Shown: positions 7,951 through 16,360 of the stretch, one piece after another
Position numbering within the stretch: position 1 is the stretch's first letter
How the letters are laid out: each line of letters begins with the position of its first letter
Assembly (NCBI GenBank): GCA_015228935.1
Contig: JADGCO010000010.1
Coordinates: 1 to 49,658, forward strand
Direction: 5' to 3'
DNA from: Magnetococcales bacterium
GTDB taxonomy: Bacteria > Pseudomonadota > Magnetococcia > Magnetococcales > DC0425bin3
DNA: 49,658 bases
Translations under genes and position numbers: made by a program
The notes under the pieces: generated by a model
The model's database searches: none
What the model was told of the DNA's origin: nothing
The model's input: the letters and a program-made list of their open reading frames with translations, nothing else

Positions 7951-9255
7951 ATGCGTGCGACGCCTTTCCTCCGGATGGGGAGTGTTGCCCTGCCCCTTCT
8001 GGCCCTGCCGGATTTGGCCTGGGCCGAGGATAAACTGAACTCCGGGGATACAGCCTGGATGTTGACCTCCACCGCCCTGGTGCTGTTCATGACCATTCCC
8101 GGACTCTCCCTGTTTTACGGGGGCCTGGTGCGGGCCAAAAACGTTTTGTCCGTCCTCATGCAGTGTTTTGCCATTACCGCCGTCATGACCGTGCTGTGGA
8201 CACTCTATGGCTATTCACTCTCCTTCGGCGATGGCGGTTCCCTGAATGCCTGGCTGGGCGGTACGGAAAAACTCTTCCTGATCGGGATCACGCCGACCTC
8301 CCTGAAACAAACCATTCCGGAGTCGGTATTCGTCATCTTCCAAATGACGTTTGCCATCATCACCCCGGCCCTGATCATCGGGGCTTTCGCGGAGCGCATG
8401 AAGTTTTCCAGCATGCTGGTATTCATGGTCCTGTGGGTTACCCTGGTGTATGTACCGGTTTGTCATTGGGTCTGGGGTGGTGGCTGGATGGGCAGCAAAG
8501 GCGTTCTGGATTTTGCCGGTGGCACGGTGGTGCATATCAATGCCGGGGTGGCGGGTCTGGTGGCAGCCCTGGTTCTGGGCAAGCGCAAGGGATATCCGAC
8601 AACCCACATGCCACCTCACAGTCTGCCCTTGACCGTGACCGGAGCCGGCATGTTGTGGGTGGGTTGGTTCGGCTTTAACGCCGGCAGTCAGTTGGCCGCA
8701 GATGGAACCGCCGGCATGGCCATGGCCGTCACCCAAATTGCCACCGCCATGGCCGCCGTCTCCTGGATGCTCGCAGAATGGATGAAACACGGCAAACCCA
8801 GTGCCCTGGGTATTGTCACCGGTGCCGTGGCAGGTCTGGTCGCCATCACCCCCGCTTCGGGTTTTGTTGGACCCATGGGTGCCCTGGCCATCGGGTTGAC
8901 AGCAGGTGTCCTCTGCTTCTTCAGTGCCACCTCGTTGAAAAGGGCCATGGGTTATGATGACTCCCTGGACGCCTTCGGGGTCCACGGTATCGGTGGCATC
9001 ATCGGTGCCCTGTTGACCGGAATTTTCGCCTCCCCATCGCTCGGTGGTGTCGGTTTTGCCAAAGGGATCGATAGCATGGGCAGCCAGTTCGCCGCCCAAG
9101 CCATGGGAGCCGGTACCACCATCGTCTACTGCGCCATCGTCACCTTCATCCTCCTGAAAATCCTCGACGCCCTGATCGGACTGCGCGTGGATGACGAAAA
9201 AGAGACCATGGGTCTGGATATTTCCCTCCACGATGAACGCGGTTACAACCTCTGA
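7951..9255 (+). CDS. amtB: Ammonium transporter AmtB
   Basis: 434-aa trimeric inner-membrane channel for ammonia/ammonium. A signal peptide-like N-terminus (ends near AWAED, residue 26) precedes eleven hydrophobic segments. The twin pore histidines are H195 (VVHINAG) and H345 (GVHGIGG), and FYGGLVRAKN and the signature around DFAGG are present. The start at ATG 7951 has AAGGAGA 5 nt upstream; an in-frame start at 7918 lacks one. It forms an operon with glnK, the usual arrangement for GlnK-gated uptake. A strong terminator follows. Confidence 0.96.
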   Translation: MRATPFLRMGSVALPLLALPDLAWAEDKLNSGDTAWMLTSTALVLFMTIPGLSLFYGGLVRAKNVLSVLMQCFAITAVMTVLWTLYGYSLSFGDGGSLNAWLGGTEKLFLIGITPTSLKQTIPESVFVIFQMTFAIITPALIIGAFAERMKFSSMLVFMVLWVTLVYVPVCHWVWGGGWMGSKGVLDFAGGTVVHINAGVAGLVAALVLGKRKGYPTTHMPPHSLPLTVTGAGMLWVGWFGFNAGSQLAADGTAGMAMAVTQIATAMAAVSWMLAEWMKHGKPSALGIVTGAVAGLVAITPASGFVGPMGALAIGLTAGVLCFFSATSLKRAMGYDDSLDAFGVHGIGGIIGALLTGIFASPSLGGVGFAKGIDSMGSQFAAQAMGAGTTIVYCAIVTFILLKILDALIGLRVDDEKETMGLDISLHDERGYNL

Positions 9256-9314
9256 TCCCTGTCGTGGCAGCACCCTCTGGGAGAGATCGTAACAAATCAG
9301 CAACTCCTCTGCCC

Positions 9315-9345
9315 AACCCGGGGGATCCCCACCCCCGGGTTTTTT
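9315..9345 (+). terminator. Rho-independent terminator after amtB
   Basis: A 10-bp GC-rich stem AACCCGGGGG / CCCCCGGGTT (9315-9324 and 9332-9341) with a 7-nt loop is followed by a run of T. It is the clearest terminator in the window and ends the glnK–amtB transcript. Confidence 0.93.
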
Positions 9346-9490
9346 ATTGCTTGCCCGCATCCAGCTTCGCCTTGACTTGTTCCCAGGGAATCCCCTTTTC
9401 CCCACTCTCCTTGAACTCCCGATAGAGACGATCCGCCTCGATGGCATCCTGTTGGTCTTCCCACTCGACCAGAAAGTGGTCCAAGTCAGA
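9344..9490 (-). pseudogene. Remnant of a RelB/ParD-like antitoxin (C-terminal part only)
   Basis: On the minus strand an open stretch of about 48 codons reads LVEWEDQQDAIEADRLYREF, continues to IPWEQVKAKLDAGKQ and stops at 9344-9346. The upstream end is closed by an in-frame stop at 9491-9493 and there is no start codon. The pattern of an acidic helix followed by 'G(E/K)xIPWEQVKxxL' is typical of the C-terminus of RelB-type antitoxins. The 5' half is missing; the fkbH 3' end begins about 30 nt away. Assignment is by motif memory only. Confidence 0.5.
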
Positions 9491-9524
9491 TCAGAAAATA
9501 ATTCGGCAAGAATAACTTCGTTTG

Positions 9525-11231
9525 TCAGTTGCATTCCAGGGTCACATGTTCCGGAATGGGATAGGGATTCCGGGTATCCCATGTATAACGATCCAGTGCC
9601 TCTGCCGGCTGGGCGTGCAAACCGGATTCGGTCTGGAAATATTTGCGGCAGGGACCATTTTTGGCGGTGGGCAGGGGGATGGCTTCCAGGAGTTCCGCGC
9701 CCAGATCAAGGGCTTCCTGCACCAGAACGTGCAACATGGTTTTTTCCACGCCCCGCCCCATCACCCGACAACTCAGAACAAAATCGACAACCTGGGCAAC
9801 TGACCGGTTATCCTGCCGGGCAAGGGCCAGACTGGCAATACCCGTCAAGCCATAATCCCCGAACCGGTCCATGACCCGAAACACAAAACAGGCATGCCCC
9901 GGGTCGGACGCCCATTGCATGAAATCCGGTTCCAGAAGACGCCGGGTGCGCAGATTCATCTGGTTGGTTTTGTTGAGAAGCTGGGCAGACCGGGCCAGAT
10001 TGACCGGCTGCACTCTCTCCACCTGAATCCGCAACTCAAGGGCTGCCAGCCATTCGGTCATGGAAGTCACCGTCTGGCGGGTCTCCTGGCGCTTGCGTTC
10101 GGCGACATAACTTTCGGTGCGATGCAAATCCTCGTCGGTCAGTTGGGCCGGATCAAAACAGGCCAAGCTTTCCAGTGCCTGCACATAGAGCAGTTTGTCC
10201 CGTGGCCAGTCGGGCACCAACACCTCCGGGAATGCCTCCCGGACCCTGGCCCGCTCGGCGGGTTGATCGTCAATGAAAACAGCCGCCGGCGGCAGGAGAT
10301 TGACCTCCTCCAGAAGCGACGCCAGATTGCTGGCCTTGTCCGACCAGTTGATCCGCCAGCCGACAAAATCATCCGGGCGCAAAATCATTTCCGGATGGCG
10401 GGTCAGGGCCTCCATGGCCACGGATTCATCGTTGCGACTCAGAATTCCGAGGAGAATACCGCGATTTTTCAAACGCTTCAAGGCACGCTGAAAATCAACG
10501 AACGACTCCCCCGCCGCCTGATGACCACCCAGATTCAGGTGTTCCCAACCCACCTCGCCAACAATGCCACCCCAAAGGGTATCGTCCAGATCCAGCAGGA
10601 TGATTTTGCGCGACAGACCGGCCTGGGCCAGGAGACCGGCGGCAATCTCCGCGCTGGCAACGTCATGAATGGCCGGGGTAAAGGCCATTTTGCCCATATA
10701 CCAGAGTTTGGGATTGAAACCGTTGTGACCAACCTGGAGCTGCCAACGCTGGGTATCCAGGATCCGGACATTGGCCACGTCCTGCAAGGCACGGCTCAGG
10801 TGCAGGTTCATCTGGTACACAAGCTGTCCGATGCCCAAACCCGGACGCATGTCCAACACCCCCAGACCCCGTTCAAAGGGTGGTCGTACCCAGGACGGCA
10901 GAAATATCATCCCCGCCCGTCCGGCGGCTTGGCGGATCAGATCCGCAAAGCGGTTGACGCCATCCAGAACAGCCTGTTCGCCAATCTCCAACCCGTCCCG
11001 AAAACGGCCATATTCCGGCACGGCCCGTTCCGGTCGGGTCCAGAGGATGAGCAAATCCGGCTGGGGCTGCCAAACGGGATGCTGGGCATCGAGCAAAAGC
11101 GGCATCACCTGATCAAACGGCCCCACCCGCGCCTGAAAACCCGGCAGGCCGGGCCGATTGTTGAGCCGGTCGGCCAGGGGATCGATGGTAAAGTCAGCCA
11201 GAATCAGCGTGGTAACGGCGTGCATGTCCAT
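9525..11231 (-). CDS. FkbH-like HAD phosphatase/glyceryl-ACP synthase-type protein
   Basis: 568-aa protein of the FkbH family (HAD superfamily IIIC). Known members of this family dephosphorylate 1,3-bisphosphoglycerate and load the glyceryl unit onto an acyl carrier protein. An N-terminal SGNH/GDSL-like region (1-200) is followed by the HAD motif LLDLDDTLWGG (nucleophile D214, acid D216), motif 2 SRND and motif 4 FIDDQPAER, then a C-terminal GNAT-like region (about 410-545). A carrier protein gene lies 15 nt upstream, which is the expected partner. This is the last gene of the minus-strand pse operon. Glyceryl loading is inferred from the family; other short acyl groups are possible. Confidence 0.87.
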   Translation of the reverse strand: MDMHAVTTLILADFTIDPLADRLNNRPGLPGFQARVGPFDQVMPLLLDAQHPVWQPQPDLLILWTRPERAVPEYGRFRDGLEIGEQAVLDGVNRFADLIRQAAGRAGMIFLPSWVRPPFERGLGVLDMRPGLGIGQLVYQMNLHLSRALQDVANVRILDTQRWQLQVGHNGFNPKLWYMGKMAFTPAIHDVASAEIAAGLLAQAGLSRKIILLDLDDTLWGGIVGEVGWEHLNLGGHQAAGESFVDFQRALKRLKNRGILLGILSRNDESVAMEALTRHPEMILRPDDFVGWRINWSDKASNLASLLEEVNLLPPAAVFIDDQPAERARVREAFPEVLVPDWPRDKLLYVQALESLACFDPAQLTDEDLHRTESYVAERKRQETRQTVTSMTEWLAALELRIQVERVQPVNLARSAQLLNKTNQMNLRTRRLLEPDFMQWASDPGHACFVFRVMDRFGDYGLTGIASLALARQDNRSVAQVVDFVLSCRVMGRGVEKTMLHVLVQEALDLGAELLEAIPLPTAKNGPCRKYFQTESGLHAQPAEALDRYTWDTRNPYPIPEHVTLECN

Positions 11232-11246
11232 GCGGGCAACCCCGGA

Positions 11247-11543
11247 TCAATCTTCGGCCAACAGGCGCAGTACGTGCGCCACCAGCAGATCCAGGGTACG
11301 AAAGGGACTTTCGGCACCAAATATTTCGCCATCCCCGGCCAGAATGACCTCCTTGCCAAACCGATTGGCCACGCTCTCCTCGATCTCCACGATCAGGGTG
11401 ACCATGCTGATGGAGTCGATGATGGCATCGGTTCCGATCAGCACCGATGCCCCGCTGAGATCATCGGTACGACGGCCTTTCATGCGCAGGGCGTTGGTGA
11501 CCGCCGTCATTACCAGGTCACGAACCTCGACTTCCTCTCCCAT
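11247..11543 (-). CDS. Acyl carrier protein (partner of FkbH-like protein)
   Basis: 98-aa acyl carrier protein. The phosphopantetheine site is the serine in IIDSISMVTLIVEIEE, flanked by the usual acidic helix II. ATG 11543 is chosen because AAGGAG lies 6 nt upstream; an in-frame TTG two codons earlier has no such site. It lies between a dispersed repeat (upstream) and the FkbH-like gene (15 nt downstream). Its job is probably to carry the three-carbon or acyl unit made by the FkbH-like enzyme. Confidence 0.88.
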   Translation of the reverse strand: MGEEVEVRDLVMTAVTNALRMKGRRTDDLSGASVLIGTDAIIDSISMVTLIVEIEESVANRFGKEVILAGDGEIFGAESPFRTLDLLVAHVLRLLAED

Positions 11544-11577
11544 AACCAACTCCTTGAATTTAATAAAATTTATAAAA

Positions 11578-11644
11578 GACTGGGATGGAGGTCCAGGAGG
11601 AAGGGCTGCGCCCTTCCTCCTGGCGGGGTTTGGGGCAGCGCCCC
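11578..11644 (-). repeat. Dispersed hairpin repeat, copy 2 (inverted)
   Basis: Between the ketoacyl synthase and ACP genes. It holds a perfect 14-bp stem with a 3-nt loop (11593-11623, CCAGGAGGAAGGGC on the left arm) and a second hairpin GGGGC/AGC/GCCCC (11632-11644). The reverse complement continues into the same CTGGACCTCCATCCCAG block seen at 18-40. It may fold in the transcript and act as an attenuator or RNA-processing site. Confidence 0.85.
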
Positions 11645-11698
11645 AATAAAAACATGTTTTCCAGTTTTCTTTGAATCCTTTTGCTTACGACATCACCA

Positions 11699-12748
11699 TC
11701 AAGCCATTTCCTGTATGGGCAACATGCGACATCCTTCCAGGCTGGTGGCCATGCCTGCCCAGGAAAAACCGACGCCAAATCCGGCCAGAATGACCTTTTT
11801 GGGCATGACGGCCTTGTCGTGCAACTCCTTGCAGAGGACCAGGGGAATGCTCGCCGGGGAGAGGTTGCCGTAATCACCGAGGTGGATGGGCACCTTTTCC
11901 TTGGGCAGCTTGAGTTTTTTGCGCAGATAATCGACGATGAAACCGTTGGCCTGATGGAGAAAGGCATACTCCAGTTCGGATTTATCCCAGCCGGCAGCGG
12001 CCAGCAGGCCATCGGCCAGCGGGGGAACCCGATCCAGGGCAAAACGCAGAATGGCCGTGCCATCCATATAGAGGTTGTCCTGGCTGCGCCCGGAGCCATC
12101 TTCCGCGACGACCACCTCGGCGGTTTTGGGCGAATGGGGCAGGCGAAAACCTCCCGCAGGGATGGTCAGGCTGGTTGCCCCGGAACCGTCCGTTCCGAAA
12201 CGGACCACCGCCGGATGTTCGCCACGCGAGACCAAAGCCGCCCCTCCGCCATCGCCCAACACCATGCGCAGGGCACGATCCAGGGGGTTGACCTTGCGCA
12301 CCATGGTATCCCCGGCCAGGATCAGGACATGTTCGGCCAGCCCGGTTTGGAGCAGCATGGCCGCCTGGATCAGGGAGTAGACAAACCCGGAACATCCATA
12401 GGGAATGTCAAAAGCGGCCAGATCGTTGCGCAGGCCCAGCCGGTGTTGCAGGATGCAACTCGTGGCGGGCATGGGGTGATCGGGAGAGTGGGAGGCATAG
12501 AGGATGGCTCCGATCTGCTGCCGGTCAAAGTCGAGCGTCTTCAGGAGGTTTTCCGCCGCATGGACGCAGAGGTCGGAGGCACACACCCCTTCCGGGGCGA
12601 TGCGGATCCGCTCGATGCCGGTGGCCTTGATGATGCGTTGCACCTCGTTGTCGCCAAACTCCTTGCCCAGCTCGGTCATGGCCAGACCCTGGGCAGGGAC
12701 CGTCAGGGCAACGCCGCGTATCTGCAAGTGAAATGTGGGTGCGTTCAT
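11699..12748 (-). CDS. 3-oxoacyl-ACP synthase III (FabH-like)
   Basis: 349-aa thiolase-fold enzyme of the KAS III group. The catalytic triad is visible: C119 (PYGCSGFVY), H265 (FLHQANGF) and N in GDYGNLSPAS about 30 residues later. KAS III enzymes condense an acyl-CoA with malonyl-ACP, and relatives in glycan clusters act as acyltransferases. The start codon at 12748 overlaps the stop of the preceding ACP gene (ATGA). Placement between two ACPs in a sugar operon suggests it builds or transfers a short acyl chain for the sugar and is not the housekeeping FabH. This role is inferred. Confidence 0.88.
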   Translation of the reverse strand: MNAPTFHLQIRGVALTVPAQGLAMTELGKEFGDNEVQRIIKATGIERIRIAPEGVCASDLCVHAAENLLKTLDFDRQQIGAILYASHSPDHPMPATSCILQHRLGLRNDLAAFDIPYGCSGFVYSLIQAAMLLQTGLAEHVLILAGDTMVRKVNPLDRALRMVLGDGGGAALVSRGEHPAVVRFGTDGSGATSLTIPAGGFRLPHSPKTAEVVVAEDGSGRSQDNLYMDGTAILRFALDRVPPLADGLLAAAGWDKSELEYAFLHQANGFIVDYLRKKLKLPKEKVPIHLGDYGNLSPASIPLVLCKELHDKAVMPKKVILAGFGVGFSWAGMATSLEGCRMLPIQEMA

Positions 12749-12954
12749 GTGACCATTCCGTAAAGATCCTGGACTGTTTTGCATTTGGCCAGATCCTTGC
12801 CTTTGATCTGTTTGCCATAGGTTTCATCGGCCAGGGTCATGAAGTGCAGCCAGGCCAGTGAATCCCACTCTTCGATGGTTGACAGGACGGTGTCGAATGT
12901 CAGTTCGATATCCGTATCGAGTATTTCGGCGAGTTGCTCCAGAAAAGCTTCCAT
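12745..12954 (-). CDS. Acyl carrier protein in the pse operon
   Basis: 69-aa carrier protein, MEAFLEQLAEILDTDIELTF and onward. The attachment serine lies in EWDSLAWLHFM. ATG 12954 is used; the frame stays open upstream but the extension overlaps pseI and has no carrier-protein similarity. It begins 2 nt after the pseI stop and overlaps the KAS III start by 4 nt, so the three are probably translated as a relay. It differs strongly from the ACP at 11247, so the operon has two distinct carriers. Confidence 0.88.
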   Translation of the reverse strand: MEAFLEQLAEILDTDIELTFDTVLSTIEEWDSLAWLHFMTLADETYGKQIKGKDLAKCKTVQDLYGMVT

Positions 12955-12956
12955 GA

Positions 12957-13988
12957 TCAAGCGACCTGTTGTGGTTCCTGGAAAGAGAGTGCCTCCCACT
13001 GGATGGGTTCATCCCGGGTGATGGCACGGGTGGCGCGGCTGCCGATCACCTGGGCATGGTAGCGTGCCCGCATACCGGCTGCGGGTCGGCGTTCGGTCAA
13101 ATCGTCAGCCACAAGTGTCTTGCCCTGGGCAATATCCCGGGCTGCATACAGCCCCAGCCGCCGACCGGTGCGTTGCTCTTCCGGCAGCATCACCTTGACC
13201 GGCGAACCCAGGGCATCATGGACCATCTTCAAGGCCTGGGCCAATTCTGTCATTTCCCGGGGTTCCAGGGCATAAAAATGATCTGGACCACTGGCCTGGC
13301 GATCCAGGGTCACATGTTTTTCAATCACGCAGGCACCCCGGGCCGCTGCGGCAATGGCCAGAACGATCCCCAGGGAGTGATCCGAAAATCCCACCGGCCC
13401 GCCAAACGTGGTCCGAAAAAGGTCCATGCTGCGCAGGTTAGCTTCGGCGGGCGGGAGGGGATAGAGGGCGGCGCATTGCATGAGGGCCACCTGGTCATTG
13501 CCGCGCACCACGCACAACTGGACCGCTTCCGCCACATCGACCAGATCACACATGCCCGTGGCCAAAAAAATGGGCTTGCCGGTCCGGGCCATGGCTTCCA
13601 GGAGTGGAAAATTGACCACTTCCGAGGAGGCCACCTTGTGGGCGGGAACCCCGCACTGCTCCAGAACCGCCAGGGATTGGCCGTCAAAGGCCGAGGCCAG
13701 AAAGGCCAAGCCCTGCCCGGCGGCATGCTGCAACAGTTCCGGAATCCAGGCCGGATTCAGCTCCAGGGAACGAAATATTTTGTGCAGTTCGCTTCCTTTG
13801 GGCTGCATGGCATCGGCCCGGAACAACTGAAATTTGACGGCATCCACGCCAGCCTTGGCCATGGTGTCGATCAACTGTTTGGCCTTGTCGAGGGATTGGT
13901 CAAAGTTGGAGCCGATTTCGGCGATCAGATAGGGCGGGTGGCCGGGTCCAATCCGGCGACCGCCGATGGTCAATTCATGGGCGAGCAA
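12957..13988 (-). CDS. pseI: Pseudaminic acid synthase-type sialate synthase (PseI/NeuB family)
   Basis: 343-aa cytoplasmic enzyme that condenses phosphoenolpyruvate with a 2,4-diamino hexose (PseI) or ManNAc-type sugar (NeuB) to make a nine-carbon nonulosonic acid. The N-terminal TIM barrel shows PYLIAEIGSNFDQSLDKA, KFQLFRAD, GFSDHS and CVIEKHVTLDR, and the C-terminal SAF (antifreeze-like) domain shows GLYAARDIAQGKTL. Neighbouring pseG, pseC and pseB make the pseudaminic route more likely than sialic acid. It overlaps pseG by 14 nt. Confidence 0.9.
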   Translation of the reverse strand: MLAHELTIGGRRIGPGHPPYLIAEIGSNFDQSLDKAKQLIDTMAKAGVDAVKFQLFRADAMQPKGSELHKIFRSLELNPAWIPELLQHAAGQGLAFLASAFDGQSLAVLEQCGVPAHKVASSEVVNFPLLEAMARTGKPIFLATGMCDLVDVAEAVQLCVVRGNDQVALMQCAALYPLPPAEANLRSMDLFRTTFGGPVGFSDHSLGIVLAIAAAARGACVIEKHVTLDRQASGPDHFYALEPREMTELAQALKMVHDALGSPVKVMLPEEQRTGRRLGLYAARDIAQGKTLVADDLTERRPAAGMRARYHAQVIGSRATRAITRDEPIQWEALSFQEPQQVA

Positions 13989-15060
13989 GGATCAAAGCCT
14001 CCATTTCGTCAAGTATGCGGTCCGCACCCCGTCCATCGACCAGGGTTTGTCCCTTGCGGGACATGGTCTGGCGTTGGGTGACATCATCCAGCGTCCGGCA
14101 GATGGCATCGGCCAGGGTTGCGGGGGAGAGGGATTCCTGGATACCAAGATTCAGGGCGGTTCCCTGGGCGGCAAAGGAGCCGTTGACGGCGTGATGGGTT
14201 GGGTCGATGGAAATCTGGATGGATGGGGTTCCGGTCAGGGCGAGTTCGTATTTGGTCAGGCCGGTGGCGGTCAGGGCCAGATCGCACCACAGCATGTGGG
14301 TACCCAACCCCTTGGGCGCGGCCAGAATGTCCACCTGATGGCGGGAGGCTGCGGCCCGGGTGGTGATGGTGTCGGCCAGTTCGGGAGCAAACCCGGCGGC
14401 CACGGCAATCCGGACAAGCAGGTGTCGATCCGCAATTTTTTCCAAGGCTTCCAGGCACAGGAGCGTCAGGCGGGTGGGATCGCTGCCGCCGCAGGTGACC
14501 AGCAGGCGATTGGCTGCGTTGCGAACGGGGCGGGGTAGCACTACCTGCGACAGGAGTTCTGCCGGAAACACGCCATATTCCGGTCCGGCCAGACGCCGGG
14601 CCGGGGTGCCGGGCAGGAGGTTGTCGGCATCGGGATAGGGCATCACGACCAGATCCGCCATGAGGGGACGGCGGGCAGCGATGGCGTGTTCGCGCAGGCC
14701 ATCCAGCAGGACCACCAGGCCAAAATGTTCACGCAAGGAATTGACATAAAACGGTATCTGATCCAGTTGCCGGAAAGTCCGCTGGTGGGCAATATCCAGA
14801 ACCACGGCATCGAACAGACCCAAGTTGGCATCCTTCCAGAGACCCACCTCGGACGCATAGGGTCCGCGTGGTGAGAGAATGGTCCATGGCCACCCTTGGG
14901 CTTCGATCATGGTGCAGGCCGGGGGATCGGCGCGCACCATGACAAAGGCGACCTGCCCCCCACGCCGGGCAACAACACCGGCCAGGGCGAGACACCGTAG
15001 CAGATGGCCATATCCGAGTCGATGATCCGCATCCAGGCGAAACACAACGCGCACCGGCAT
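13975..15060 (-). CDS. pseG: UDP-2,4-diacetamido-2,4,6-trideoxy-beta-L-altropyranose hydrolase (PseG)
   Basis: 361-aa glycosyltransferase-fold hydrolase that removes UDP from the altrose derivative in pseudaminic acid synthesis. The N-terminus RLDADHRLGYGHLLRCLALA is the family hallmark, with the catalytic histidine in GYGHLLRC, and the second domain carries LLVTCGGSDPTRLT for UDP binding. It starts 6 nt after pseC and ends inside the start of pseI. PseG acts on an N-acetylated substrate made by PseH, but no pseH is visible in this operon. Confidence 0.9.
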   Translation of the reverse strand: MPVRVVFRLDADHRLGYGHLLRCLALAGVVARRGGQVAFVMVRADPPACTMIEAQGWPWTILSPRGPYASEVGLWKDANLGLFDAVVLDIAHQRTFRQLDQIPFYVNSLREHFGLVVLLDGLREHAIAARRPLMADLVVMPYPDADNLLPGTPARRLAGPEYGVFPAELLSQVVLPRPVRNAANRLLVTCGGSDPTRLTLLCLEALEKIADRHLLVRIAVAAGFAPELADTITTRAAASRHQVDILAAPKGLGTHMLWCDLALTATGLTKYELALTGTPSIQISIDPTHHAVNGSFAAQGTALNLGIQESLSPATLADAICRTLDDVTQRQTMSRKGQTLVDGRGADRILDEMEALILARP

Positions 15061-15066
15061 ACTCCC

Positions 15067-16281
15067 TTACGCCAACAATTGCGTCAACGCCTCCACCACG
15101 CGCTCCACATCGGTATCCAGCATGGACGGGAAGAGCGGCAACGAGAGGACACGTCGATAATAACTCCTGGCACCCGGAAGGTCCAGATCACCATAACGCT
15201 GGCGATAATACGGCTGGTCACTGACGGGCAGATAGTGGACCTGCGTCCCGATACCCCGGGCACGCAAGGCGTGCATCAGGGCGGCCCGCTCCAGGGAAAC
15301 CTGATCAAAATCGATATGGACGGCATAGAGGTGCCAGACCGGGGTTTGTCCGGGTTGCCGGGCTATGGGGCGGATCCGGGGGGCCAGGGGGGCCAGCAGG
15401 CGGTCGTAGCGGGCGGCCAGGTCGCTTCGGCGGGCGGCAAACCGGTCCAACTTGCGCAGTTGGCTGCGCCCCAGGGCGCAGTTGATGTCGCTGATTCGAT
15501 AATTGAAACCCGGCTCCGGCATTTCGTAATACCAGGGGTTGGCGGTGCCATCGGAGGCCAGGGCGAGTTCGGGGTGGGCAAACTCCCGGGGATTCTGGTG
15601 CATGCCGTGGCTGCGCAGCCGCCGCAGGCGATCCCGGAGGTGTTCCTGATTGCAGGTAATCGCACCGCCCTCGCCCATGGCGATGGTCTTGACCGGATGA
15701 AACGAAAAAACGGTCATGTCGCTGAGCTGGCAACTGCCGGCTGGGACCGATCTGCCATGCGGGTCCGGGTAGGTGGAACCCAGGGCGTGGCAGGCATCTT
15801 CCACCACCTGGAGACCCTGTTCCGAGGCGATGGGAGCCAACTGGTCCATGGCAACGCACTGGCCATTGAGATGCACCGGAAAGACGGCCTTGAGGGGTTT
15901 GCCGGCGGCACGTTGACAGGCGGCGAGCAGATGTTCCGGTCCCATCAGGCCGGTTTGCGGATCGACATCGGCGAACACCACTTCTCCCCCCACAAAGCGG
16001 ATGGCATTGGCGGTGGCCAGAAAGGTCATGGCGGGGACGATGACGTGGTCACCCGGCTGGATATTCAGGGCCAGGGCGGCCAGGTGCAGGGCGGCGGTCC
16101 CGTTGGCGCACACCACGGCATGGCAAGCCCCCACTCGGGCTGCCAGTTCGTTTTCAAATTCGGTGACGGCCGGACCGGTGGTCAGCCAGTCGCTGCGCAA
16201 CACCTCCGCGACGGCGGCGATATCGTCTGCCTCGATCCATTGCCGTCCGTAGGGCAAAAACCTCGGGGTGTCTGCGGTCAT
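15067..16281 (-). CDS. pseC: DegT/DnrJ/EryC1 aminotransferase, PseC-like
   Basis: 404-aa PLP-dependent aminotransferase that puts an amino group at C4 of the UDP-4-keto sugar made by PseB. The DegT family features are visible: substrate/PLP segment ANGTAALHLAALAL, the D-x-x-H motif VEDACHALGS, and the Schiff-base lysine in FSFHPVKTIAMGEGG. The start is ATG 16281, 79 nt after pseB. The assignment to PseC and not a generic perosamine-type enzyme comes from its place between pseB and pseG. Confidence 0.92.
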   Translation of the reverse strand: MTADTPRFLPYGRQWIEADDIAAVAEVLRSDWLTTGPAVTEFENELAARVGACHAVVCANGTAALHLAALALNIQPGDHVIVPAMTFLATANAIRFVGGEVVFADVDPQTGLMGPEHLLAACQRAAGKPLKAVFPVHLNGQCVAMDQLAPIASEQGLQVVEDACHALGSTYPDPHGRSVPAGSCQLSDMTVFSFHPVKTIAMGEGGAITCNQEHLRDRLRRLRSHGMHQNPREFAHPELALASDGTANPWYYEMPEPGFNYRISDINCALGRSQLRKLDRFAARRSDLAARYDRLLAPLAPRIRPIARQPGQTPVWHLYAVHIDFDQVSLERAALMHALRARGIGTQVHYLPVSDQPYYRQRYGDLDLPGARSYYRRVLSLPLFPSMLDTDVERVVEALTQLLA

Positions 16282-16360
16282 CCCTCACCTCCCCCATCTC
16301 CCTGGGTGTATTCTGTGCTTCCCGGACGAGAAGTCCACACCCGGTGGATGATTCGATCCC

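Noticed and set aside
9894..11873. Plus-strand frame of about 659 codons opposite fkbH and ACP
   Set aside because: It is antisense to genes with well-defined catalytic motifs and crosses the dispersed repeat.
11699..12954. KAS III and ACP in the pse operon as the starter-loading system of the NRPS/PKS line
   Set aside because: They are coupled to pseI by overlaps and are 10 kb from the NRPS genes; a sugar-acylation role is more economical, though trans supply cannot be excluded.
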